A stretch of 23,336 nucleotides of DNA from assembly GCA_019648995.1 (NCBI GenBank), contig BLXT01005511.1, positions 867,959-891,294 on the forward strand, read 5' to 3'. Shown here piece after piece: positions 11,454 to 21,282 of the stretch. How positions within the stretch are numbered: the first letter of the stretch is position 1; each line of letters begins with the position of its first letter. The position numbers were made by a program, and so were the translations under genes. This stretch comes from Plakobranchus ocellatus. Taxonomy: Eukaryota > Mollusca > Gastropoda > Plakobranchidae. The notes beneath the pieces were generated by a model. It ran no database searches and was not told the origin of the DNA. It saw nothing but the letters and a program-made list of their open reading frames with translations.

Positions 11454-12204
11454 GATCAAAATGGTGCAGCCTTAATTCTTGGTTATCTAACCACCATTGC
11501 CGAAAATCTATTGAGTTGCAGAACCACCCCGTCCCAACAAAAAAAAAACGGGGGAGATGCTTTATTTAATCGGGGACCCCTTTGCAAGCCTGGTATAAGA
11601 TCAAAGAAACTACACCGGTCTACTTCGAGGACAGTTTAAAAAAAATGAGGATGAACTTTTGATTGATACCGCATTTTTGTATTATGTGAATGGAAAGAAA
11701 ATCGCACAAAATGAACCTGAGCTGAAAGCTAAAGTGTAAAATTTTCCCCGTTGGCGTTATAAATTGCGCCAAAAGCATTATGGTGGCATATCTGCATATA
11801 GCACTATGATATATCAACACAGAAATTACTCGATCTCTTTTAACACAGAATGTTGAATAAACGTTGTGGACCGCAAATTGGATACTTGGGTTATATCCAT
11901 AATAATTGAAAAAAATATAAATGTTCAATGCTATTTAATTTTTATAGGTAAAGAGTACAAATCGGTTGATATAAGATGAAATCAAAAGATAAAAGGAGAT
12001 GTTTTTTTTTCTTTCCATTGACTATCGGGGCAACTGAAAGAGATTTTAGAGCTGCAGCCCGGAAAACGGAATTTATGGGTGCTGAACGGAATTTTTCGCC
12101 GCAAAAATGGAAAGTTGGCAGGTCTGAAGATCTCTAAAACCATTATAAAAAATTAAGAGTTGGACGAAATTAGAAATAGTTTTGGATCTTGATATTGCCT
12201 AGAT

Positions 12205-12388
12205 TGAGGGAGAGAGAGAGGTGGGGGATTGCGAGAAGGAGAGAGAGACCAGGCAAAGAAAACATCAGAGCACTGCCTAAGAAAAGAAATATCCGCATCG
12301 ACGCTAACAGCTAAAGAGGAGGAAAATTTCATTTTTAAAACTGAGCAATTTAAGACAAGAGAGAGANNNNNNNNNNNNNNNNNNNNNN

Positions 12389-12437
<49 letters not shown>
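12205..12437. repeat. Interrupted GA-rich tracts in the outer element, with an assembly gap
   Basis: GA tracts at about 12205-12247 and 12388-12437 flank element sequence. The second tract is preceded by 22 undetermined bases (12367-12388), so its true length is unknown. Confidence 0.9.
12367..12388. other. Assembly gap (run of N)
   Basis: Undetermined bases next to a GA tract, which is typical of a collapse or break at a microsatellite. Translations across it are meaningless. Confidence 0.98.
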
Positions 12438-13643
12438 CTGGATGATAAGGTGGCTAGCCTTCAGTGCATTAGATCTAGTTATCACTTGGTATGCAGATCT
12501 AATAGGATTTTTCAAAGTCGATCTAGGACAAAATATCTTGGCTATTATTTATTAAGATACATGCCAACATGTATTAGGAAAAATGCGGTATTACGTTATT
12601 TTTTTAAAAATGTTAGGCAGTTTGTATGCACATCCCCATTCATGTAGTTTTAAAACTAGACACAGTTGGCATCTCAAACTACTTTGATGTGGGGCTGACT
12701 TAAAGGTCGGGCTGCACCTCCCAAAACCAACCTTTGATTTCTTTGATATGATATATTGCCAACATGGTAGGCTAGTTATCACTCTAAGCCCACTGCATTG
12801 TGCACAATGTTGACTTTAAAATGATTAGTATTGTAGCTTACTTGTTTGTCGATCAGTGCAAAATGAAAGTGTTTCATGCTTTTAAGCTCTTGTTTGGTTA
12901 ATTAAGCAAGGTTAGGGAGGGGGAAGGGTGCAAAGGATTTTTTTAGCTTATCACGACTGTGAATTAATATATGACTTAAATAGTGCAGCCTAAATTCTTG
13001 GTTACCTTACCACCACTGCCGCAGATCTATTGGGTTGCAGACATCCCCCCCCCCTCCAAAATAAAAACTAAAAAAAAAAGGGAATAGATGCTTCACTTAA
13101 TCGGGGAGCAATTTGCAAGCCTGGTATAAGATCAAAGAAACTACACCGGTCTACTTTGCGGACGGGTTTAAAAAAATCGAGGAAAAACTTTTGATCCATA
13201 TCACATCTTTGTATTAAGCGAATAGAAAGAAAATTGCACAAAATGAAACCACCGCTAAAAAGTTCAAGTGTAAAATTTTGCCCGTTAGCATAACAAATTA
13301 CACCAAAAGCATAATGTTGGCATGTCTGAATGTAGAACTGTGTCATCAATAACGCAGAAGTTACTCGGTCTCTTTACACAGAATGTTGAATAAATGTTAT
13401 GGACCACAAATTGGATACTTGGGTTATATCGATAATAATTTAAAAAATGATCAATGCTATATAAATACATACAGAGTACCCTTTGGTTGTTATCGAATGG
13501 ACCGAAAGGATAAAACGAGATTTTTTTCCTTTCCATTGTCCATCGGGATAACTGAATGGGATTTTGGCGAGGCAACCCGGAAAACGGAATTTATGGGCGA
13601 TCACCGGAATTTTTCCGGCGAAAAAGGAAAATTGGCAGGCCTG

Positions 13644-14889
13644 TTGTTATTATGTGTTATGCATTGATAATGATGTAAAGAAACAGCAAAAGCAAGATTG
13701 CACCTTTTTGTGGGTTTATATTATAAATTTTATGAGAATTTTTTTTTGTTTCCCGGTCGCCTTGAAAAACGACACACATTAATTCCCGATTTTGCGATGG
13801 TATTATTTGAAGGACTAAAGAGCTCATTAAATCCCAATTCTGATCAATCCGACCACCCTCAAAATATTGCTTGAAAATTTTTCTTCGTTTTTAACACCAA
13901 TAGTAGTTTTTTAATGCACTTAAAACTCTCATTATGTGTGTCGTCGCGATGTTTGATAGACTGTGCTCATATAAATATAAAATATCAGCTCCTCCTTGCT
14001 TTAAAAAAGGAATGTAACCATTGATATACCAAAGGTAGCGATTTTAATGCAATTTATTGACCGCTACGCATAGAAAATCGCCGGGCATGCAATATGTGTC
14101 ATTTCATTCTACATCCCAAGTTTTACTTTCAGCTTCAATTCCACTTCGCAGAGCCAAAGTTTGAGACTTTTCTATGTGTGAGCGAAACAAAATTTATATA
14201 TGTCTTTCGGTGAACAAGTGTTTGCACCTCTTCAATATTGAAAAATATGTTAAGTGTTCAATTGTTTGCTGTGTGTCGCTTTAGAAACCGCTGTCTATAT
14301 ACCGGTGCATTTCTATAGATCTATAATTTTGGAGATCGAAAAATCATACCCGCATTATTAGCGTCTGGTTGCCTTCCTAGCTTTACGTAGCCCATTAGAC
14401 TTTGAATTGACACACTGTAGTAGTCTGTACATTCAAAATCTAGGCTTTTCTTGTCTTGTGGATTGTTGTCTTTCTGTAGGCTTTAAGGTTATTGCGGTTG
14501 TCAGAGCGACCGACACATAGGAATTGCAGACACAAGGAATTGGCGATACACACTTTTCTGAAGTGTTTTCTTTCAAGCCATTATTCTTTTTAGATTGCTT
14601 TATTGACCACATTATTATTCTCTATAATACTATGAACTCTTATGCAAAATATTGAATTTAGGAAGGATCTTTTTTCTGGAGAAACTTTCTGTGGCTGAAA
14701 CTTCATTTTTAGTGATGGTTGGCTTTATTCTTTTCGCTATAACTTTACAAGAAATGATCTCTAAATCGAGAAAATGTTAAATTTGAATGCAGCATTATAT
14801 TATCTTACTTTTGATGTAGCCTATAGTATAATACGTATATATGTTTGTGTATGTTGAAAAATTGATGTTTTTAAGGACAATCTCAAATC
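13644..14889. other. AT-rich non-coding stretch
   Basis: No coding sequence, RNA gene or tandem repeat recognised. It begins at the outer element's right flank and ends at the dispersed module near 14890. Confidence 0.45.
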
Positions 14890-15010
14890 AAGTTTGTGGA
14901 ATCTGCCTTACATTTAGGGACAATTTACGAAAACACTCGAAATAAAGCGTTCGCAAAAATAAAGTCAACCTGTACTTGTCCGAGTGCTCGGGAAAATAAG
15001 GGCGGCCATA
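14890..15010 (-). repeat. Dispersed short module, copy 2 (inverted relative to 9024-9105)
   Basis: CAAGTTTGTGGAATCTGCC (from about 14890) is the reverse complement of the motif ending near 9105. It is followed by ACTCGAAATAAAG, GTTCGCAAAAATAAAG and GTGCTCGGGAAAATAAGG, three variants of one CTCG-GAAAATAAG motif within about 70 bp. Confidence 0.65.
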
Positions 15011-15040
15011 AAAAAAAAAGTTGCTGCCACCAGGCATACA

Positions 15041-15404
15041 CTAGATCTAGATCTCGGCACTGGTAGAGGACTGCAGTCCCTATCAGTTTTCCTCCTAAAA
15101 TGGAAGGCCATTTCGATTATCGCCAATGGGTGTACAAACTGCTACTACTTCGATACGTTTTTTTTTTGTTTTAATGTTTCTTAAACGGCTGGCTCCATTT
15201 CTAAGGAAATTAGAAAAAAAAGTGTCATTCTCACACCATCAGCTACAGACGAAATGAAGAGGCAATATTTTAGATCTAGATCTAATATTAACCTGACACT
15301 GATGATACTTGTTGCCACCCATTGACAAATAATCGAAATGGCCGACTTCCTCGGGTGGACAAAGTAGGGACCGTAATGTTCCACCAGTACCTAGATCTAG
15401 ATCT
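15041..15404. repeat. Foldback structure bounded by TAGATCTAGATCT palindromes
   Basis: The arm at about 15041-15148 is repeated in inverse orientation at about 15297-15404. Both arms run from CTAGATCTAGATCT through ACTGGT and GTCCCTA to GGCCATTTCGATTAT and CAATGGGTG. The spacer is about 150 bp and itself contains another AGATCTAGATCT (near 15272). It could be two insertions of one small repeat in opposite orientation or one large foldback element. Confidence 0.75.
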
Positions 15405-16637
15405 CTATTAATTTAATAGTCTATAGGAATAGCCTAGATCGAAACTAGTAGAAGTAACAAACTTCAGAGATTAAATAAGTCTGGGGTGACATTACCTTTA
15501 ATTAGATCTAGATTACATCTAGAATCTAGAATGATATTGATCTTGTTGCATTGGCAACAAATATTATGGATAGAGAGTGAACCGATAAGTTATACTATTA
15601 TGAAGTTTGAGGATTTTATTACTGCCGCCAGGAATGCTAAGAGTTTTTGGAGTAACATCCCCTTGCAAAAGCCAAGGTCAACAGAACTTAGAAGTGTGTA
15701 AAGGGAATAGTAGAATTTAAATTTTAAAAAGAGCTTTGAGCAAAATATTAGCGATAAGGGTGATCAAAACAAAAGCAACGAAAATAAAGATAAAATAAGT
15801 ATTTTAAATGTAAAATTTAGCCTCAAGATCATGATTTAAGTTATATTAAAATGATATGAAGGCTTAGATTAATAATTATGTCACCGTTCACGATTGCAAC
15901 ATTTTTGCAAGCAAGTTCGACGTTGGTGCTAAATTTACAGGACAGGCGCAATGTTCAACAAGCCCATTAGGCAGTACTTTAGACGATTATTTGGTCTTAA
16001 AGATATGAGTGTATTTTTTCCACCACTCACAAGTTCAATCTACTATTATTTTTAAACGGTACCGGAATATAATATTGTGGTTGTGATTCATATTAGCAAA
16101 TCCTTAGATTGATTTAGGAAAGCACTTTAGGGCACAAATATCTGATTAATTGCTTCATTAATGCGTGATTAACTCGACATTGATTTAACACTTTGAAATT
16201 TGACTAGACATTCTGAGGAAAACCCTAGAATAGATTTTAAAAAAACTGCAGTAATACATCAATCTGTGGACAACATGTTTGAAAAAGCGTTGCTTTTAAT
16301 TCTCTATCTGGTCTGCAATATAAAAAGCCTAACATCCAGAGATCTTGACAAGACAATGAATGAAAGTGGCAAGCGTCACTATTCAGTTCGAAAAAAAACC
16401 CTGTGCAACAAGCCAAGAAATGATATGTGTGGCTTGCAGAGAAATACACCGAGACCCATGAAGACCAGTTCTAAATCAGACAGCTACAGAAACATAATAA
16501 TAATCCTATTGATACTTATTTATTTCTTTGTAATTTTAGGTGAACGATACATTATTTACTCAAGTTTACCAGGGATCCTCAAATCCAAAATAAAATCTTG
16601 TCGGAAAAGGAGGAAAAAAAAAGTTACGGCATTAATA
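15405..16637. other. Non-coding stretch ahead of the reverse transcriptase remnant
   Basis: Contains one more TAGATCTAGA cluster (near 15503). A plus-strand open frame from 16200 runs into the remnant. Its first 146 codons show a hydrophobic stretch (IIIILLILIYFFVIL) but no recognisable family, and I do not call it a gene. Confidence 0.4.
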
Positions 16638-16905
16638 TATCTTGGCTTCCTGATTGCATCAGATGGTATCCACAAGTAAAATAAGAAAAATAATAACTAT
16701 GGCCATAGATACATTACAAAAAATAAAAATGAAATCAATACCGCCATATTGAAACATAAGTATGAACGCCAAAGAACGGGTAATGAAGACATGTGTATGG
16801 TCAGTACTACTATATGAATGTGGGTGTTCGACAATTAACAAGAAAACAGGTCGAAAACTAGAAGCAGTAGAGATGTGGTTTATCAGAAGAATATCATGGT
16901 TGGAA
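16638..16905 (+). pseudogene. Broken C-terminal part of a non-LTR (LINE) reverse transcriptase
   Basis: Conceptual translation shows the ordered tail motifs of LINE reverse transcriptases: YLGFLIASDG (16638), then after a +1 shift at 16677 KIRKIITMAIDTLQK, WSVLLYECG (the usual WxxLLYGCE block), a CSTINK segment like the family's WTINK, and LEAVEMWFIRR. Known in the family: this region lies after the catalytic YxDD motif, in the thumb/linker. Broken by one frameshift and one in-frame stop (near 16750). The upstream catalytic part and the endonuclease domain were not found, so this is a dead, 5'-truncated or eroded copy. The clade was not determined. Confidence 0.8.
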
Positions 16906-17859
16906 AAAAAAAACCCGTGAATCAGAACTGCAAGAAAACTCATCCTTGAAAGATTTTCTATCAGGATCGCAATTTTTAAAAAAATCAGCTGTGAAGAGAG
17001 AGCGCAAAAAATATATTAGCCGTCTTCTGCAAGGGAACTTCACTCTTACCCCCTCTTGGTAAGAACCACTAGGTTGATATCCTTTTTCTTTGTATGTATT
17101 TGCCCCAATAATCTTGCCTATCACAAGGGCCTATTGAGCATTTCCCATTCCTATTATACTAGCGGAAGTAGACCAAAACATTAGAGAAAAAACAAGTTGA
17201 TAAAACGATAACTAAGGTCTAGAGATCAAAATCTACAGCTAATGAGCCTTCCAATTATTCACAAAGGTTATTAGCATGCTGAAACTTAAGTGGATCATAA
17301 AATGAAATTCATGCAAAAAGGCCGAGGTTGGCATAATGTTAAACAGGGCAGAGTTTTAATTTTGGCTGCTAATCTAGATCTAGATCCAGAGTAAACAGAT
17401 AGTCTGGACTGGAATCACAATTAGGCCTAATGAATTAAAGATCTAGATCTAGATTCTAGATTGATTTTTATAATATGCTTAGTCTGGATCTAAATTTAGG
17501 TCTAGATTCTTGTTAAGTGTAGAGCAAGAGTTCTGTTCACAGCCAGCAAAGGATCATATTTAGCTCTAGGTCTAGATGGATTCCTTTTAATATTTTTTTT
17601 AGCCTAAAGGAAAGGGGAAAAATAGTCAAGATCAAACCCAAGTAGCCTCTAGCATTAGCAACAAGTTAATTTTGTCTGCATTTGAAACTCTTGCTTTTTT
17701 ATTGAGGCCTATGTTTGAAATTATCTAAATTTTAGGCAAAATTTTGAGCTTTAGAGTCTAGAGGTGGTGTTATTCTACATATCCAGATAGACTTAGCCTG
17801 AATCTAGGCCTGTGTGTTACCTAGATTGTATTCTATGGCTACTTTTTTAGATTAATTAG
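16906..17859. other. Non-coding stretch with TAGATCTAGA palindromes
   Basis: Clusters of AGATCTAGATCT-type palindromes occur near 17371, 17440 and 17568. No gene recognised. Confidence 0.45.
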
Positions 17860-19110
17860 AATCGATGGGGGTTACAACAAACGACTGCACGAGAAGGTCA
17901 CACCAAATAGAAGGCAGAACACCGGGGATAGGCGACAGAAAACTTATATTATAATAATAATGTAAATATATATGGAAGTAGGTAGTCACATAAAGAAGTA
18001 GACAGATAGATACGAGAGCCAAATATAAAATACACGCACGCAGGCGCGACAATAACTATTCAGAGTGCGTTACGTAATCTTATACAATTAAATAAGGTAG
18101 AACCGTTTAAATACACTCACGAGGAAACTCTCCTCAAATTACTTCTTAGATTGAATTGTTACAATCAATAAATATAGTTAACAGGTAGGATCTTTAGATA
18201 AAGTTTAAAGACATAACTTACCAATTTAGTTCATAGATATAATCCACAAATATAATTAATAGGACCAATCTACAGATCTAATAAATAGTTATAAATCTAC
18301 AGATTTAACTAATAGATACAAAACCCCACACTGTTCAACCACACAAGCACACGCATCCAAACACGATCCAGCGATGATTCCCGTCCGCGGAGCTTGCAGT
18401 AGAATAGGAAATATAGTTCCAAACACAAACAGTCAAATGTCCAAATAGTGAAGACCCGACACAATCTAGGTCCCGCTCAACAGTTCGTGACTTACACAGT
18501 GATAATAGTCCTAACCCGTGTCCTTCAAGCTCTCCGCACCGTAATAATAGTCCTAACCCGTGTCCTTCAAGCTCTCCACTTACTTCCTCTGACTCCGACA
18601 CACCGTCACACACCAGACTGGTGGCACGCCCTTACGCGAGGGACAATTAGTACAAGCAGAACAAGATAGAGTGCCAATTCAGTTGTACGTGACGAATTGT
18701 AGACCTGTATGTATAGGTCAGCATAGGCACACAGCCTCAAGCATCAAATTCAACAGATTCAATTTCGTTACCACCGTTTCCAGTTGTGAAACATAAATTC
18801 TCAGACTTGACCATCAGTCTGGCTAGGCACACAGCCTCAGGAATTAAAATAGCGTAGGTTCCCTCAGGTGGCAGAAGGTTTAAAACGTAGTCTCCAGTCG
18901 ACAAATCCGCTACAGTACAGGCCAGGACCGTCCGTGACTGAACAGCTCGAGTGCTAAAATTGGAGTGTCTGACCCAGGCAAAATCCCGCCGACTTGCAGC
19001 TCCACCCAGCTCATGTCACAACGGGGTCTGAACTTCAAATCACTTCACACACACACACCAAACATTCAACCCTAACACAGCTAACATGAAAACATGACTA
19101 CATTAACCCT
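17860..19110. other. GC-richer block of unidentified, probably repetitive, sequence
   Basis: From about 17860 base composition changes from strongly AT-rich to a mixed, C-rich plus strand with many CpG sites (for example GCACGCAGGCGCGAC near 18037 and CCGTCCGCGGAG near 18380), returning to AT-rich after about 19110. It contains a 2 x 42 bp repeat, a 16-bp direct repeat TAGGCACACAGCCTCA at 18724 and 18824, and a short CA run near 19047. No long open frame. Possible explanations are an LTR or other transposon fragment, or a CpG-rich regulatory or 5'-untranslated region of the Rab40 gene about 2 kb downstream. I cannot decide. Confidence 0.35.
18502..18585. repeat. Two-copy tandem repeat, period 42 bp
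   Basis: ATAATAGTCCTAACCCGTGT starts at 18502 and again at 18544. The first 34 bases of the two copies are identical and then they diverge. Confidence 0.9.
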
Positions 19111-19615
19111 AACAGACATGAGTTACAGAACAGGTTTTATATCTTAATGCAAGAGGCAGTACCAATTAATGTTAAGCCTAGACATAATTTTATTTTTCAC
19201 CCACCTTCCTTCAGCCACTGTTGAAAGGAAGAGGTTGCTGATAAAATATAGTGTTGCATAAGTGATATGGTAAATGTTTTTTGGGCAATGTGTCATTCTA
19301 ATGCTCAAATATGGTAATAAAATCATGATCCAATTGTTTTGTTGGAGTGGATTTACTAGTTTCGTGAAAAATTTTTGCTTTTCACTAGAATTTTGACATG
19401 CTTCAAGTTTATATTTTGATGTGAATGAAAGAATTGCGTGCATAAAACAATTCGACACTCTACTCTCATATAACTTTCTTTGAACCCTTTCATCTGAAAA
19501 CAGTGGTTTCACTATTTCTTTTGATTTTAATTGGAAGCTAAAATAGTTTTAAATAACACTTTAGTGAGAGACTTACTTTGAATGATAAGTGACTGATTTA
19601 TAATAGATAATTGAG
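19111..19615. other. AT-rich non-coding stretch
   Basis: A 122-codon minus-strand frame (19512-19144) has no convincing family. Nothing else seen. Confidence 0.4.
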
Positions 19616-19801
19616 GGTTTAGCTTGATGCACCTGGAGCAATTGAGTGAGATAGTGACTACCTGTTTGATCTCTTTCGGTTTAGCTTGATGCACCTGGAA
19701 CAATTGAGTGAGATAGTGACTACCTGCTTGATCTTTTTTGGTTTAGCTTGATGCACCTGGAGCAATTGAGTGAGATAGTGACTGCCTGCTTGATCTCTTT
19801 C
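19616..19801. repeat. Three-copy tandem repeat, period 62 bp
   Basis: GGTTTAGCTTGATGCACCTG begins at 19616, 19678 and 19740. The copies differ at only a few positions (for example GGAGCA or GGAACA, TGTTTG or TGCTTG). The array is non-coding. Confidence 0.97.
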
Positions 19802-21089
19802 CTCTCTAGATCTATGATCTCCTTTTTTTTCCCATGTAGCCTATATCTCTCCTGATATTTGTTGCAAATGATTTCTAGCGCTACGGATTATAGATCCTCA
19901 TCTACAATCTAGACGATGTTGAGAAGTAGAATTCTTGATTATTTAAATTTTCGATAATGAAAAACTTTTTTGTTGGTGTTATAAATGTATTTGAAGAAGC
20001 AGCAACATAGAAAATATGTCTGGAGTGGAAATTCGAAAGTTATTCATTGTACACACAGAGATTACATTGAATGGTTAGGCCCATATTGAGAACATTTTTC
20101 TTTTTGCCTTCTCATGGATAAAAGATTCTCATTGTGTAATTTCCATAAATTTCCAGAAGGATATTTTATGGATATGTTAGGCAACATTAGAAAATTGCAA
20201 GGCACATATCTAAATTTATAATTTGTTAATATAAAAGGACTAAATAGAGTAGTAGAAAAGTATGATTTCTATTGTTTCTACTTTTTATTCTGGTGAATCT
20301 CTGGGGAAATTTGATTTGTAAAGTTTAAGAGGTCTAGATTTCTAATAATAAAGGCAACAGAATATCCATTAATACTGAGAAAAAAAAATATACATTGTGG
20401 ACATATGAAAAGGTTTTTCAAACTTCAAACAAGTTAAAATGTTTCAAGACCAGTTCAAATGAGTTACAAACTGCTGGAAAAAAATGATTGATGTAACCTG
20501 AAGAGGTGTTTAAGATTTTTAAAAAGTATTTAAAAAAAAAAGGGAAAACAACAGGACAGTGACATCTGATCCGTCATCATGCTGTGATTTAAGAGAAACT
20601 ATTGTCATCATGGAACGCTCAACCGTAGGGGTCAAGTTTTATGATCTTTAATTTTTTATCGCTTTTTCTCATTTATTTGATGATTTATTGATAGACTTAT
20701 ATGCCAATCTTGTTTAACTAGTTCATTAGCAAATAGCATTGAATGATGGTTCATGGAAACGGTTGGTAGCTTTCTGTTTATGTCTTGGAAATGTAGACAT
20801 TTCAAGGATGTTTTGGTCACAATGGCACTAGACTGCGATCCAGATGAAACATATTTTTCATATCAATAACAAGTAAATAAGTCAAATGAAAAAAGTAAAA
20901 AGGATCTCTAAAGCCTGCAGATAAATATGATATCCTTTATTTTCATTAAAATAATATCTGCTGAATAATTTTCTGATTCCATTACATGCAATCATACTTA
21001 TAGACTATTGAAACTGCTGTTTGGATGTCAAACATTATCTTGCACCACTTGAATGGAATTTATGATATGAAAAGCCAAGACCAAAACAA
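19802..21089. other. AT-rich sequence upstream of the Rab40 exon
   Basis: No coding exon could be supported. It may include the promoter, an untranslated exon or an intron of the Rab40 gene. A CTTATAG acceptor-like site near 21002 could begin the exon that holds the start codon. Confidence 0.4.
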
Positions 21090-21282
21090 ATGTGTGCCTC
21101 AGTGAATCAGCAGCATTCACCTCCTGATTGTCGCAACTCCCAACTTGCTTCAAGTTTTCGCAAGAACAGGCCCTATGACTATCTTCTGAAGTTCCTTCTC
21201 GTTGGTGACAGTGATGTTGGGAAAGAGGAGCTGCTGTCTGGCATGGATGATGGAGCCTCGGAGTCTCCATACGCCAGCGGTG
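21090..21282 (+). CDS. RAB40: Rab40-family small GTPase, first coding exon (partial gene)
   Basis: Known role: Rab40 proteins are atypical Ras-superfamily GTPases with a C-terminal SOCS box that recruits Cullin-5 ubiquitin ligase components. Seen: ATG at 21090 with an in-frame stop upstream (21063-21065), a 24-residue variable N-terminus, then [20 protein letters not shown] and [12 protein letters not shown]. The P-loop is GDSDVGKE: Lys is present, but the usual Ser/Thr after it is replaced. The vertebrate Rab40 proteins I remember also lack it (Gly there), and the ESPY segment is typical. The exon ends at a GTGAGT donor in phase 1. The codon completes to Gly with the next exon, giving GG-IDYKTT, which fixes the junction. 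The SOCS-box exons lie outside the window. Rab40 identity is firm; the exact start is less so, because a spliced upstream exon cannot be excluded. Confidence 0.9.

Larger units (their letters stand above)
10075..12126. mobile_element. Inner copy of the same TIR element, nested inside the outer copy
   Basis: The perfect 13-bp inverted termini are CAGACCTGCCAAC at 10075-10087 and GTTGGCAGGTCTG at 12114-12126. A perfect 6-bp direct repeat, AAGATC, flanks it at 10069-10074 and 12127-12132. Length is 2052 bp. Internal landmarks shared with the outer copy include GCATCGACGCTAAC (near 10780 and 12295), AATAGGATTTTTCAAAG (near 10940 and 12505), a GA tract, and GGAAAACGGAATTTATGGG (12061 and about 13578). 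Better termini and a better target duplication than the outer copy mean it is younger, as nesting requires. Short antisense frames in the two copies are partly similar but broken by shifts and have no known domain. Confidence 0.85.
9176..13643. mobile_element. Outer copy of an unassigned TIR element, interrupted by a second copy
   Basis: Left end CAGACCTGCCAAC at 9176; right end ATTGGCAGGCCTG at 13631-13643 (11 of 13 matching as an inverted repeat). Flanks are TGGTTA (9170-9175) and TTGTTA (13644-13649), a 5/6 match suggesting a 6-bp target duplication. The left part (9176 to about 10010) aligns along its length with the inner copy's left part (from 10075). The right part (about 12205-13643) aligns with the inner copy's right part (about 10680-12126) at a constant offset of about 1512-1518 bp. 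Without the insert the element is about 2.4 kb. No transposase domain is recognisable, so it is probably non-autonomous. Superfamily unknown. Confidence 0.8.

Noticed and set aside
11620..13575. Similar antisense frames in the two nested elements (both contain NPSIQF-VHN-YSTFCVKR-like translations) as a possible transposase.
   Set aside because: The frames differ by shifts after about 25 residues, have no catalytic motif, and their similarity is expected simply because the DNA copies are related.
9176..13643. Simple tandem duplication of a 1.5-kb segment (10680-12126 and 12205-13643).
   Set aside because: The left parts also repeat, but with a different offset of about 900 bp. Perfect inverted termini plus the AAGATC duplication fit a nested insertion better.
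16200..16637. Open plus-strand frame with a hydrophobic segment before the reverse transcriptase remnant, as a membrane protein gene.
   Set aside because: No family resemblance, no splice or promoter support, and it runs directly into a dead transposon fragment.
19065..19112. Two AACCCTAAC words as an interstitial telomere array.
   Set aside because: Only two separated occurrences, with no tandem TTAGGG array.
19144..19512. A 122-codon minus-strand frame with a segment like STVAEGRWVKNKIMSRLN, vaguely like the end of a hAT transposase.
   Set aside because: The resemblance is weak, the diagnostic dimerisation residues are missing, and no inverted termini were found around it.
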